DNA of 64,000 nucleotides from an uncultured Clostridia bacterium. GTDB taxonomy: Bacteria > Bacillota > Clostridia > Christensenellales > CAG-314. Location of the stretch: contig CAKQEP010000002.1 in assembly GCA_934230325.1 (NCBI GenBank), forward strand, positions 1-64,000, read 5' to 3'. Shown piece by piece: positions 9,045 through 17,536 of this stretch (its first letter is position 1; each line of letters opens with the position of its first letter). The notes below the pieces were generated by a model. That model saw only the letters and a program-made list of their open reading frames with translations, was not told where the DNA came from and ran no database searches. The translations under genes and the position numbers were made by a program.

Positions 9045-10229
9045 ATGGATATTTTTGCAAAAACGGAAAAACAACAGGTATACGACTTGCTCAAACAAAA
9101 CGATTGCTATCCGTATTTTCACAGTTTAAACAGCAGACAAGACACGGTAGTTGACATGGAGGGCGAACGCACTCTTATGATAGGCTCCAACAATTATCTC
9201 GGATTGACTAGCCACCCCGACGTCGTTTCTGCAGGCGTGAAAGCCTTAAAAGAGTACGGCAGCGGTTGCTCAGGCTCTCGATTTTTAAACGGAACGCTCA
9301 GGCTTCATTTGCAGTTGGAGCAAGATTTGGCGGATTTTTTGGAAAAACAAGCCGCTATGACTTTTAGCACGGGGTTTCAAAGCAATCTCGGCATAATAAG
9401 CGCGCTTGTAGGGCGCAACGATTACGTTTTGTGCGATAAGGAAAATCACGCAAGCATTTACGACGCGTGCAGATTGAGTTTTGGAAAAATGCTCAGATAC
9501 AATCACGGAGATATGGAGCATCTGGAAAACCTACTCAAAACCATACCCGACACGTGCGGCTGTCTTATCGTCACCGACGGCGTGTTTAGTATGAGCGGAG
9601 AAATTTGTAAACTTCCGCAGATAGTAGACCTTGCAAAAAAGTACGGCGCGCGCGTAATGGTGGACGACGCTCACGGGTTGGGCGTTTTGGGCGAGCGCGG
9701 CAAAGGTACTGCGGAATACTTTGGACTCACGGAAGAAGTCGACGTCATTATGGGAACTTTCAGCAAATCGCTGGCAAGCTTGGGCGGATATATGGCAAGT
9801 ACATCAAGGGCGGTGGAATACGTAAAACATAATTCTCGCCCGTACATTTTTTCCGCAAGTATGACGCCTGCTTCCGCCGCTTGCGCGCTTAAAGCGCTCG
9901 AAATATTAAAAAACGAACCGCAAAGAGTAAAAAACCTTTTTGACGTCGCAAACTATATGCGCAACGCCCTTAAAAAACGCGGCATTGCCATTATCGACAG
10001 CGCAACGCCTATCATACCCATATATGTGTACGACGACCTAAAAGCCTTTGAAGCGTGCAAACTCTTGTTGCAAAAGGGCGTGTACGTAAATCCCGTCGTG
10101 TCCCCCGCCACACCGCCTAATATGGCGTTGCTCCGCACGAGTTATACCGCAACTCATACTTTTGAACAAATGGAAGACGCGGCGGAAAAAATCAACGACG
10201 TTTTGTCCGTTTTGGGCGTAAAAAAATAA
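9045..10229 (+). CDS. Alpha-oxoamine synthase, serine-palmitoyltransferase-like
   Basis: 394 residues, the usual length of PLP-dependent alpha-oxoamine synthases, which condense an amino acid with an acyl thioester. The start follows CAGGAG. Visible elements are His135 in NHASI (cofactor stacking), the DDAHG acid/His motif at 207-211 and the catalytic Lys241 in TFSKSLASLGG. GSRFLNGT at 77-84, HNSRPYIFSAS, PIIPIYV and the ATHT motif near the C terminus match bacterial serine palmitoyltransferases such as those of Bacteroides, from memory of the family. 2-amino-3-ketobutyrate ligases and 8-amino-7-oxononanoate synthases have different residues at these points. With the upstream SDR it could make a sphinganine-type base. 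No ceramide synthase or acyl carrier protein is in view. Confidence 0.8.
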   Translation: MDIFAKTEKQQVYDLLKQNDCYPYFHSLNSRQDTVVDMEGERTLMIGSNNYLGLTSHPDVVSAGVKALKEYGSGCSGSRFLNGTLRLHLQLEQDLADFLEKQAAMTFSTGFQSNLGIISALVGRNDYVLCDKENHASIYDACRLSFGKMLRYNHGDMEHLENLLKTIPDTCGCLIVTDGVFSMSGEICKLPQIVDLAKKYGARVMVDDAHGLGVLGERGKGTAEYFGLTEEVDVIMGTFSKSLASLGGYMASTSRAVEYVKHNSRPYIFSASMTPASAACALKALEILKNEPQRVKNLFDVANYMRNALKKRGIAIIDSATPIIPIYVYDDLKAFEACKLLLQKGVYVNPVVSPATPPNMALLRTSYTATHTFEQMEDAAEKINDVLSVLGVKK

Positions 10230-10251
10230 AAGCATTTGTTAGCCACAACAA

Positions 10252-10280
10252 TTGACACGCCGTCAAAATAGTTGTAGAAT
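10252..10280 (+). promoter_or_regulatory. Promoter of the phosphoribosyltransferase gene
   Basis: TTGACA (10252-10257), 17 bases, TAGAAT (10275-10280). The next gene is therefore likely to be transcribed on its own and not only by readthrough. Confidence 0.7.
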
Positions 10281-10316
10281 ACTGTACGGATAAATATTAC
10301 CTCACGGAGGACAAAA

Positions 10317-10859
10317 ATGAACGATAAAGTTTTAAATCTGGACATTAAAGGCTACGAGGCACAACTGCCGATACTTCCGCTACCGAGCGGCGTCAATATC
10401 GCCTTTTTTAATTTGCACGGCAACACATTGCTCACAAAGCACTGCGCAAAACAACTTGCAAAACTTATGGACGGGTGCGAAGTTCTGCTCACTGCCGAGT
10501 CCAAAGGACTTCAGCTCACTCACTGCATTGCCGACGAGATGAACATGCCCTATTACGCCGTTGCACGCAAGTCCAAAAAACTTTACATGCAAGACGGCGT
10601 AGACGTGCCTATAGACTCCTCCATCACCACCGGTAAAGAACAACACATGTATCTCTCCCGACACGACGCAGAATTGCTTAAAGGCAAAAAAGTCGGTATT
10701 ATCGATGACGTGGTAAGTACCGGCGCAAGTCTTAAAGGGTTGGAAGAACTTGTCAAACTTGCAGGCGGAATAATTTATAAAAAAGGTTTTGTCCTTGCAG
10801 AAGGCGCTGCCGCCGACAGAAAAGATATACTTTATCTTGCGGCTATCCCTCTCCTTTAA
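10317..10859 (+). CDS. Adenine/xanthine-type phosphoribosyltransferase
   Basis: 180 residues starting after CGGAGG. The PRPP-binding motif VGIIDDVVSTGAS lies near residues 126-138, and the N-terminal half resembles the adenine phosphoribosyltransferase group (AESKGLQLTH in place of the usual E-RGF). The enzyme would salvage a free purine base to its nucleotide in the cytoplasm. The hood region that selects the base is not diagnostic by eye, so adenine, xanthine or guanine remain possible. It ends in a strong terminator. Confidence 0.8.
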   Translation: MNDKVLNLDIKGYEAQLPILPLPSGVNIAFFNLHGNTLLTKHCAKQLAKLMDGCEVLLTAESKGLQLTHCIADEMNMPYYAVARKSKKLYMQDGVDVPIDSSITTGKEQHMYLSRHDAELLKGKKVGIIDDVVSTGASLKGLEELVKLAGGIIYKKGFVLAEGAAADRKDILYLAAIPLL

Positions 10860-10876
10860 TACAAAACGACGTCAAA

Positions 10877-10906
10877 AGCGTTGCGATAATCGCAACGCTT
10901 TTTTTA
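10877..10906 (+). terminator. Terminator of the phosphoribosyltransferase gene
   Basis: Perfect stem AGCGTTGCGA / TCGCAACGCT with a tiny loop and eight T, 17 bases after the stop codon. Confidence 0.9.
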
Positions 10907-10956
10907 TCAGGTTTTTTGTTTGGTTCAGTCGTTTTTTTAGTTAAAATTTTTCCGCT

Positions 10957-11003
10957 AAAATACGACAAGCGACGCTTTTGTTTTGCATCGCTTGTCGTAT
11001 TTT
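10957..11003 (-). terminator. Terminator after uraA, probably bidirectional
   Basis: A 12-bp stem TACGACAAGCGA / TCGCTTGTCGTA, flanked by A on one side and T on the other, lies between the convergent phosphoribosyltransferase and uracil permease genes. It can serve both strands. Confidence 0.8.
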
Positions 11004-11030
11004 TGTTGATACGTATTGTTTTTTTATTGA

Positions 11031-12479
11031 TTATTGTTTGTTTTCCGTATCGGTGACGGTGATTTCCTCCGTCGGTTGCTCAACGGTTTTTGCTTGTTTT
11101 TGAGCGTCCTTTTTAAATCCGCCGAGAATAAGGTTTGCAAGAATACCGAGTATGAGAGCCGCCGCAATAGAAGTAATTTGAACTTTGCCAAAAGTGAATA
11201 TAAGTCCGCCGATACCGCTTACCAAAATCACGCTTACGACAAACAAGTTGCGGTTGTCGTTGAGGTCGACTTGTTGCAACATTTTAAGACCGGACACTGC
11301 GATAAAGCCGTACAACGCGATGCACGCGCCGCCCATAACGCACTTGGGAATACCTTCGATAATTACCGTCACGGGAGTAAAGAAAGCCAAAACTATACAG
11401 CCTATCGACGCGCCGATTATCGTCCAACTCGATGCGTTGCCCGTGATTGCAACGCAACCTACAGACTCGCCGTAAGTGGTGTTTGCACAACCGCCAAACA
11501 CTGCGCCGACGATAGAACCTACGCCGTCGCCCAACAACGTGCGAGTGAGTCCGGGATCGGTAATAAGGTCTTTGTTTATGATAGAAGAAAGGTTTTTGTG
11601 GTCTGCGATATGTTCTGCAAAGACAACCAAAGCAACGGGCGCAAACATAAGAGCGATAGAGCCGATTGCCGCGCCGTCAAGATTCCAACCTTGTTTGATT
11701 GCTTCTATTATAGAAAGCGCGGGAAGGTCTACAAACCATTTGTAACTAATGCTTTGTCCGTAAACGCTTGTAAACACGCTTATGTCAAGCACTTTGAGAT
11801 AGTCGCATTTTGCAAGGTAACCGATAGCGGTAAAGATACCCGCCAAAACGTATCCGCCGAGTATACCGATAATAAACGGTATCAATCTCATAGTTTTGTT
11901 ACCTTTGGTGCTGCACAAAATAATTATAGCGAAAGTAAATACGGCGCAAACGATAGAGATAAGGTTGTAGTTTGCCGCTACTGCGTCGCCGCCGTTGTAC
12001 ATTGCCCAACTCGTTGCCGTGCCGCTGAGCGACAAACCGATAAGAGCGACCGTTGCGCCGATAATTGCGGGTTGCATAAGTTTGTTTACCCACGCCGTAC
12101 CCGTGAAGTGAATTATCGTTGCTATTATCACGTATACAAGACCTGCAAACACGACGCCTATGATAAGTCCCCAAAATCCGTAACCTTCACCTGCCGCCGC
12201 GCTCATTGCGCCCAAAAACGCAAAGGAACTGCCCAAAAATACGGGACTTTTACGTTTTACAAACAATTGATAAACGATAGTACCCATACCTGCTCCGAGC
12301 AACGCCGCCGCCGGTGACATCACAAGGTCCTGACCTGCTTTTGCCGCCGCGCCGGTGACGATAAGCGGAACGAGAATGGTTGCAGCCATAATGGCGAGTA
12401 TTTGTTGAAAACAACACGCTATGTAGTGTCCCCAACCCATGTCCTTCGGTGTGGCGTTTATGCCGTATTTGATTTCCAT
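11031..12479 (-). CDS. uraA: Uracil permease, NCS2 family
   Basis: 482 residues with about 12-14 hydrophobic segments, a nucleobase:cation symporter-2 protein. The N terminus has the QQ-LAIMAATILVPLIV stretch. The middle region contains the family segments around APVALVVFAEHIADHK (TM8 Glu) and GGCANTTYGESVG (TM10 Glu). The start is preceded by AGGAGG. It sits 80 bases downstream of pyrR in the same transcription unit, which argues for uracil rather than xanthine as the substrate. It imports uracil across the cytoplasmic membrane for PyrR/UPRT salvage. Expression should follow the PyrR attenuator in front of pyrR. The polar C-terminal tail is rich in Thr and Glu. Confidence 0.9.
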   Translation of the reverse strand: MEIKYGINATPKDMGWGHYIACCFQQILAIMAATILVPLIVTGAAAKAGQDLVMSPAAALLGAGMGTIVYQLFVKRKSPVFLGSSFAFLGAMSAAAGEGYGFWGLIIGVVFAGLVYVIIATIIHFTGTAWVNKLMQPAIIGATVALIGLSLSGTATSWAMYNGGDAVAANYNLISIVCAVFTFAIIILCSTKGNKTMRLIPFIIGILGGYVLAGIFTAIGYLAKCDYLKVLDISVFTSVYGQSISYKWFVDLPALSIIEAIKQGWNLDGAAIGSIALMFAPVALVVFAEHIADHKNLSSIINKDLITDPGLTRTLLGDGVGSIVGAVFGGCANTTYGESVGCVAITGNASSWTIIGASIGCIVLAFFTPVTVIIEGIPKCVMGGACIALYGFIAVSGLKMLQQVDLNDNRNLFVVSVILVSGIGGLIFTFGKVQITSIAAALILGILANLILGGFKKDAQKQAKTVEQPTEEITVTDTENKQ

Positions 12480-12559
12480 AGTAATAACCTCCTGTTATGG
12501 AAAATTTTCTTTAGATTAGTCGCTTTTGGCGTAAGCAGCCGCGCAAAAAATTGCCGCGT

Positions 12560-13102
12560 TTATCTATCCCAAAGGGTTACGCTGTCCTCGTCGTCCGTTT
12601 CCGTAAGGGAAACCTTGACTACTTCCTGCAAGGAAGTCGGAACGTTTTTGCCTACAAAAGTCGGTCGTATGGGCAACTCGGCGTGTCCCCTGTCAATCAG
12701 CGTTGCAAGAAATATTCTGCCCGCTCTGCCCACGTCTTTAAGCGCGTCCAACGCCGCGCTTGCCGTGCGGCACGTAAATATAACGTCGTCCACTAAAATT
12801 ACGGTTTTGTCCGTGATGTCAAAATTTATTTTTTCGCCGTTTAAAACGGGGTCGGGGTTTTTGTGGGTAAGGTCGTCGCGGTAAAGCGTTATGTCGATAC
12901 TGCCGACGGGTACGACCTTGCCTTCTATGGTTTTGATTTTTTTGGCAAGTCTTTCCGCCAACGGCGCGCCGCGCGTGAGAATACCGACCAGACACAAATC
13001 GTCTGCTCCGTGTGATTTTTCTACTATTTGATGCGCAACTCTCGTCAACGCTCTGTCGATATCGTCGGCAGTCATAAGCGTCGCTTTTTTTGTCATAACC
13101 AT
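12560..13102 (-). CDS. pyrR: PyrR, pyrimidine operon attenuator / uracil phosphoribosyltransferase
   Basis: 180 residues. It has the PRPP loop TVILVDDVIFTCRTA and the segment DIDRALTRVAHQIVE typical of PyrR. It binds a hairpin in pyr mRNA when UMP is high and promotes termination; many homologues also convert uracil to UMP. I chose the ATG at 13102, 8 bases after AGCAGG; an ATG at 13096 is the alternative. A start further upstream would lie inside the terminator stem. The Shine-Dalgarno bases themselves form the 3' arm of that terminator. The gene is transcribed from its own promoter, separately from pyrB, and is followed by uraA. Confidence 0.92.
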   Translation of the reverse strand: MVMTKKATLMTADDIDRALTRVAHQIVEKSHGADDLCLVGILTRGAPLAERLAKKIKTIEGKVVPVGSIDITLYRDDLTHKNPDPVLNGEKINFDITDKTVILVDDVIFTCRTASAALDALKDVGRAGRIFLATLIDRGHAELPIRPTFVGKNVPTSLQEVVKVSLTETDDEDSVTLWDR

Positions 13103-13131
13103 AAAAAAAACCTGCTTGCAATGCAAACAGG
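13103..13131 (-). terminator. Attenuator terminator of the pyrR-uraA unit
   Basis: Stem CCTGTTTGCA / TGCAAGCAGG with eight U, directly before the pyrR start codon. The 3' arm includes the putative ribosome binding site. It is the regulated terminator downstream of the PyrR-binding hairpin. Confidence 0.85.
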
Positions 13132-13164
13132 CGTATCTTTATCCCAAAAACGAAATATAAACAC

Positions 13165-13199
13165 AATCTTGTCGGCATCGCTGTACCGTTTTAAAGATT
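13165..13199 (-). promoter_or_regulatory. PyrR-binding RNA hairpin, pyrR leader
   Basis: In the RNA, CGGTA-CAGCGA-TGCCG forms a 5-bp stem with a CNGNGA hexaloop, the known signature of PyrR sites. A lower stem of AATCTT and AAGATT lies on either side of an internal bulge. The same upper hairpin, with loop CAGAGA, is found in front of pyrC. Confidence 0.85.
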
Positions 13200-13214
13200 T
13201 ATTTTGTTAAACGC

Positions 13215-13243
13215 AGTATAACATCAATTGACTTTTTAAGCAA
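13215..13243 (-). promoter_or_regulatory. Promoter of pyrR-uraA
   Basis: TTGCTT (13238-13243), 17 bases, TATACT (13215-13220), just downstream of the pyrB stop codon. The predicted start near 13207 precedes the PyrR hairpin by only a few bases. Confidence 0.7.
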
Positions 13244-13272
13244 GCGTTTTGACGTAATTTGTCGTTTTTTTG

Positions 13273-14361
13273 TCATTTTTTGTTTTTTTGTGCATGTGCG
13301 TCGCAATAAGCGCAACAAACCGCGCCGTCTTTATCGACGTAAAATTTGTTTTCTATTTCCTGCTCGACCGTCAATATGCAATGCGGATTGTCGCAAACAA
13401 AATTTTTGTCTTCAAAAAATACGCGGCGGTCTTTTTGGTGCGGCTGATCTTTTTGCGCAAGAAGTTTTAATATCAACGCCATACGCATAAGTTTGCCGTA
13501 ACGGGTTTGCTCAAAGTATTTTGCGCGGGAATCAAAGTCCACTTTGACGGATATTTCGTTTACGCGCGGCAACGGGTGCATCACTATCATGTCTTTTTTT
13601 GCCAACCGCATTTTTTCTTCCGTCAGCACGTAACTGTCTTTGAGCCGCTCGTACTCGTCTTTATCGGCAAATCTTTCCTTTTGTATGCGCGTCATATACA
13701 GTACGTCAAGTTGCGGAAGACTTTTTTCCAACGATTTGCTTTCTTTGTACTCGACGTTTTCGCCGTCTAAAAACTCCTTTTTGATAAATTCGGGCAAACG
13801 CAACTCGTCGGGAGAAATCAGCACGAATTTGTTTCCGCTGTAGCGGGACATTGCGCCGACAAGAGAATGTACCGTTCTGCCGTACTTCAAATCGCCGCAC
13901 AATCCTATCGTAAGATTGTCAAAACGTCCTTTTTCCTTGTGAATCGTGAGCAAATCGGCAAGCGTTTGAGTCGGGTGAAAATGCCCGCCGTCACCCGCAT
14001 TGACGAGAGGTACGGCGCAGTGACGCAAAGCGACGTAAGGCGCGCCTTCTTTAGGGTGGCGCATTGCAATTATGTCCACGTACCCCGAAACAACCGCGAC
14101 GGTATCGGCTACGCTCTCGCCCTTTGCGGCAGAACTCGACGCCGCGTTGGAAAAACCTACGACGTTGCCGCCCAAAGACAGCATAGCAGACTCAAAACTC
14201 AATCTCGTGCGTGTAGAAGGCTCAAAAAACAACGTTGCAAGCGTTTTGTGTCGGCAAGCCTCCTCGTATTTTTTAGGGTTTGCCTCGATATCTTCCGCAA
14301 CCGCCACGAGTTGCGATATTTCTTCCGTAGACAAATCGAGAATATTCAAAAGATGTTTCAT
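13273..14361 (-). CDS. pyrB: Aspartate carbamoyltransferase with fused PyrI-like zinc tail
   Basis: 362 residues, against about 305-310 for a catalytic PyrB. It has the carbamoyl phosphate motif PSTRTR at 48-53, the HPTQTLADLLT loop and HPLPR near residue 260. It joins carbamoyl phosphate to aspartate, the second step of pyrimidine synthesis. Residues from about 315 form an added tail with Cys323-x4-Cys328 and Cys350-x2-Cys353. The spacing resembles the zinc domain of the regulatory subunit PyrI (C-x4-C ... C-x2-C). The nucleotide-binding allosteric domain of PyrI is missing, and no separate pyrI is seen. The start follows AAGGGGG. It is the last gene of the pyrC unit. Confidence 0.93.
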   Translation of the reverse strand: MKHLLNILDLSTEEISQLVAVAEDIEANPKKYEEACRHKTLATLFFEPSTRTRLSFESAMLSLGGNVVGFSNAASSSAAKGESVADTVAVVSGYVDIIAMRHPKEGAPYVALRHCAVPLVNAGDGGHFHPTQTLADLLTIHKEKGRFDNLTIGLCGDLKYGRTVHSLVGAMSRYSGNKFVLISPDELRLPEFIKKEFLDGENVEYKESKSLEKSLPQLDVLYMTRIQKERFADKDEYERLKDSYVLTEEKMRLAKKDMIVMHPLPRVNEISVKVDFDSRAKYFEQTRYGKLMRMALILKLLAQKDQPHQKDRRVFFEDKNFVCDNPHCILTVEQEIENKFYVDKDGAVCCAYCDAHAQKNKK

Positions 14362-14420
14362 AAAACCCCCTTTTTTGTGGTATTAACGGCTTTTTTAGTT
14401 TTGTTTTTTGATTGACCATA

Positions 14421-15062
14421 TCAACCTTTTATCCAACTTTCGTCCGAAGGATTATCCCTAAAAGCGATAAGTCTTTTTACGTCGTCTTTTTGTATGTAAT
14501 TTTCTTCCGCCGCTATTTTGGCAACGGTGTCAAAGTCGGTAAGACTGACGTTTTTTACCCCTGCGTCAAAAAGCCTTTGTACGCCTTTTGACATACCGTA
14601 TGTAAAAATACTGACAATTCCCAGCACTTCCGCGCCCGCCGCGCGAATAACGTCAACTACTTCCAGCACGCTGCCGCCGGTGGATATCAAATCTTCTACC
14701 ACTACGACTTTTTGACCTTTGGAGAGTTTACCCTCTATCTGATTTTGCCTGCCGTGATCCTTTGCGCCGGAACGCACGTATCCCATCGGCAAACCGAGTA
14801 TCTGCGCCGCTATAGCCGCATGCGCTATCCCCGCCGTCGCCGTACCCATAAGCGCTTCCGCTTGCGGGTACTCCGTCTTTATCACCTGCGCTATGCCGTT
14901 TTCTACACGCGTTCTGACGGCAGGAGCGGTGAGAATCAAGCGATTGTCGCAATATACGGGACTTTTTATCCCGCTTGCCCAAACAAACGGCTCTTGCGGT
15001 CTAAAAAACACTGCGCCGATGCTCAACAAATCTTTTGCTATACTTTCCTTTAAACTTTGCAT
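14421..15062 (-). CDS. pyrE: Orotate phosphoribosyltransferase
   Basis: 213 residues. The PRPP-binding motif VVVVEDLISTGGS lies near residues 118-130, with the orotate-type N-terminal segment FVWASGIKSPVYCDNR. It converts orotate and PRPP to orotidine 5'-phosphate. The start codon follows GGAGAAAAGGAT. The gene sits between pyrF and pyrB in the pyrimidine unit. The 132-base gap before it has no PyrR site that I can see. Confidence 0.95.
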   Translation of the reverse strand: MQSLKESIAKDLLSIGAVFFRPQEPFVWASGIKSPVYCDNRLILTAPAVRTRVENGIAQVIKTEYPQAEALMGTATAGIAHAAIAAQILGLPMGYVRSGAKDHGRQNQIEGKLSKGQKVVVVEDLISTGGSVLEVVDVIRAAGAEVLGIVSIFTYGMSKGVQRLFDAGVKNVSLTDFDTVAKIAAEENYIQKDDVKRLIAFRDNPSDESWIKG

Positions 15063-15194
15063 ATCCTTTTCTCCACAAAATAAATTTTTGCTTTTTGGGT
15101 TGATTTTTTACTGAAAAATTAGATTTTAACGCGGCATTTTGCCTTTTTTTATTAAAATCGCTCGGTTTGCGTCAAATCTATTCCCGCAACGCTA

Positions 15195-15893
15195 CTAATC
15201 GATAAAATCCTTTACGCATCTCATATAAGCGTCTACGGGGTCGGTCGCCGCCGTAATCGGACGGCCTACGACAATGTAATCCGAGCCGAGCGCCTTTGCT
15301 TCCGACGGAGTTGTAACTCGTTTTTGGTCGCCGACGTCACCGCCCGCAAACCTGACGCCGGGTGTAACTGTCAAAAAGTCATTTCCGCATTCTGCGTGAA
15401 CTTTACCCGCTTCCTTAGGGGAACACACGACGCCGTCAAGCCCCGCTCGTCTTGCGTTTGCGGCGTAACTCAAAACCGTTTCTTCCATAGGCGTATCTAT
15501 CAAAAGTTGCTGTTTTAGCGTTTGTTGGTCGGTACTTGTGAGTTGCGTCACGGCAATAAGCAAAGGTCTGCTGCCGTCCTCTCTCGTCAATCCTTCCTTT
15601 GCCGCCCGCATCATTTCTATTGCGCCTGCGGCATGAAGATTGCACATATCTATATCTAATCCCGACAGTACGCGCATAGCCTTTTTTACCGTTGTGGGAA
15701 TATCGTGCAGTTTTAAGTCCAAAAAAATCTTGTGACCTCTCTTTTTGATTTCTCTCACGACTGACGGTCCTTCTGCGTAAAACAACTCCATACCTATTTT
15801 TACAAAAGGTTTTACGTCTTTAAATTTATCCAAAAAATCAATCGTTTGTTTTGCGTCGGCAAAATCCAACGCCACTATTACGTCCTTACCCAT
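15195..15893 (-). CDS. pyrF: Orotidine 5'-phosphate decarboxylase
   Basis: 232 residues with the catalytic DLKLHDIPTTV stretch (the Asp-Lys...Asp pattern) near residue 60 and the phosphate-binding VGRPIT near residue 213. It decarboxylates OMP to UMP, the last step of the pathway. It overlaps the end of pyrD by 8 bases (ATGGGTAA), which suggests translational coupling, and has GGAGAAGCG as its binding site. Confidence 0.95.
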   Translation of the reverse strand: MGKDVIVALDFADAKQTIDFLDKFKDVKPFVKIGMELFYAEGPSVVREIKKRGHKIFLDLKLHDIPTTVKKAMRVLSGLDIDMCNLHAAGAIEMMRAAKEGLTREDGSRPLLIAVTQLTSTDQQTLKQQLLIDTPMEETVLSYAANARRAGLDGVVCSPKEAGKVHAECGNDFLTVTPGVRFAGGDVGDQKRVTTPSEAKALGSDYIVVGRPITAATDPVDAYMRCVKDFID

Positions 15894-16803
15894 TGTGCGC
15901 TTCTCCTATGATTTGTCGTAAATTCATTATACCGTATCGTTGCATTACCGACGGAAGGTCGTCTATTATGTTTTTGCAAACGTAAGGATTGACAAGGTTT
16001 GCCGCGCCGACTTCTACCGCCGTCGCGCCCGCCAACATCATTTCTATCACGTCCTCCGCAGTACAAACTCCGCCCATACCGATGACGGGTATTTTTACTG
16101 CTTCGTACACCTGATACACCATTCTCAACGCAATGGGAAAAATCCCTTTGCCGGAATATCCGCCTATTTTGTTTGCAAGAATCGGCTTTTTTGTTTTTAA
16201 ATCTATCCGCATACCCGTCAACGTGTTGATTAGGCATACGCCGTCCGCGCCGCCGTCTTCGCACGCTTTTGCCAAACAAACTATGTCTGTGACGTTTGGA
16301 GATAATTTTACGTATACGGGCTTTGTCGTCACCGCTTTTGCCGCTTTTGTAATTTGATAAACGCTTTGCGGAGATGTTCCGTGCGCCATACCGCCCGCCT
16401 TTACGTTGGGGCAACTCAGGTTTACTTCCAAAATTCCTACTTGCGGTTGTTCGCCTAATCGGCGGCACAACTCAACGTATTCTTCTATATTTTCTCCGCT
16501 GACGTTTGCGATGACTTTTTTGTTGAAAAAAGTTTTTATTTGCGGCAATTCATGGTTTATCACGTAGTCAAGCCCTTGATTTTGTAGTCCGACCGAGTTT
16601 AACATGCCTGCCTCGCACTCCGCAATACGCGGCGTCGGATTGCCGAATCGCGGCTGTACCGTCGTTCCTTTAAAACTGAACGTTCCCAAAACGTTGATAT
16701 CGTACAACTCGGCAAACTCTTTGCCGTACCCGAAGGTTCCGCTTGCGGGTATGACGGGATTATCTAATTCCCAACCCGACAAAACAACCTTTGTGTCTAC
16801 CAT
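15886..16803 (-). CDS. pyrD: Dihydroorotate dehydrogenase B, catalytic subunit
   Basis: 305 residues from the ATG at 16803, which follows GGAGGAAGTAAT; a more distal in-frame start inside pyrK is unlikely. The class 1B signature is the catalytic Cys in NLSCPNVKAGG. FMN-binding segments NKIGGYSGKGI and GMGGV are also visible. It oxidises dihydroorotate to orotate and passes electrons through the PyrK subunit to NAD. It overlaps pyrK by 7 bases (ATGGTAG), as expected for a PyrDB-PyrK heterotetramer. Confidence 0.95.
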   Translation of the reverse strand: MVDTKVVLSGWELDNPVIPASGTFGYGKEFAELYDINVLGTFSFKGTTVQPRFGNPTPRIAECEAGMLNSVGLQNQGLDYVINHELPQIKTFFNKKVIANVSGENIEEYVELCRRLGEQPQVGILEVNLSCPNVKAGGMAHGTSPQSVYQITKAAKAVTTKPVYVKLSPNVTDIVCLAKACEDGGADGVCLINTLTGMRIDLKTKKPILANKIGGYSGKGIFPIALRMVYQVYEAVKIPVIGMGGVCTAEDVIEMMLAGATAVEVGAANLVNPYVCKNIIDDLPSVMQRYGIMNLRQIIGEAHNG

Positions 16804-17528
16804 ATTACTTCCTCCCGTTTGAGTACCGGTCCGTCTTTGCATATGCGTTTTGCGCCGTATTTGGTTTTGCAACTGCACCCCATACACGCGCCGAAACCGC
16901 ACCCCATACGTTCTTCAAAACTGTACTCGCCGCTCGTCTTTACTATTTTTTCCAAAGCGTAAAACATAGGCATAGGACCGCAAGCGTAAAAATAATCGTA
17001 ATCGAGATTTTTTGCTACGTCGGTGACAAAACCTTTTGCGCCGACGCTTCCGTCTGCCGTCGCGATATAAACTTCCGCTCCTGTTTCGACAAATTTTTGA
17101 CGATAAAAAACTTCCTCCGCCGTGTTAAACCCCAAAACGACAATGGGCTTTGCTCCTTTGTCCTTCAGTTGTCTGCACAAGTAATACAATGGCGGAACCC
17201 CGACGCCCCCGCCGACAAGCAAAGGTTGTTTGCCGCTTGCGTTTACGTCAAATCCGTTGCCCAATCCCGTCAACGCGTCGATGATTTTACCTTTTTGGTA
17301 CTCACTCAAAATTTTTGTGCCTTTGCCTACTACCTTGTAAACGAGAGTAAGCGTATCCCCGTCTTTGTCGCAAACCGATATAGGGCGGCGAAGATAACAA
17401 TCGTCTACTTTGATATTTACAAACTGTCCGGCGGCTGCAATTCCCGACAAATCGCCTTTAAGCCGCATTTCGTAAACGTTTTTTGCTATTTTTACGTTGC
17501 TTTCCGTAGTCAAAAAAACCTGTTTCAT
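16797..17528 (-). CDS. pyrK: Dihydroorotate dehydrogenase electron-transfer subunit
   Basis: 243 residues from the ATG at 17528, 8 bases after the carB stop, with GAGGGT as binding site. The N-terminal half is a ferredoxin-reductase FAD domain (YLRRPISVCD), then an NAD-binding VGGGVGVPP motif. At the C terminus the [2Fe-2S] ligands CGFGACMGCSC...C are present. It carries electrons from PyrD FMN to NAD+. The related protein at 45216-46064 is the NfnA paralogue. Confidence 0.95.
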   Translation of the reverse strand: MKQVFLTTESNVKIAKNVYEMRLKGDLSGIAAAGQFVNIKVDDCYLRRPISVCDKDGDTLTLVYKVVGKGTKILSEYQKGKIIDALTGLGNGFDVNASGKQPLLVGGGVGVPPLYYLCRQLKDKGAKPIVVLGFNTAEEVFYRQKFVETGAEVYIATADGSVGAKGFVTDVAKNLDYDYFYACGPMPMFYALEKIVKTSGEYSFEERMGCGFGACMGCSCKTKYGAKRICKDGPVLKREEVIW

Positions 17529-17536
17529 ACCCTCAC

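Noticed and set aside
11034..12317. 427-codon plus-strand frame opposite uraA
   Set aside because: The minus strand encodes a complete NCS2 permease. The plus-strand product has low-complexity composition and no family features.
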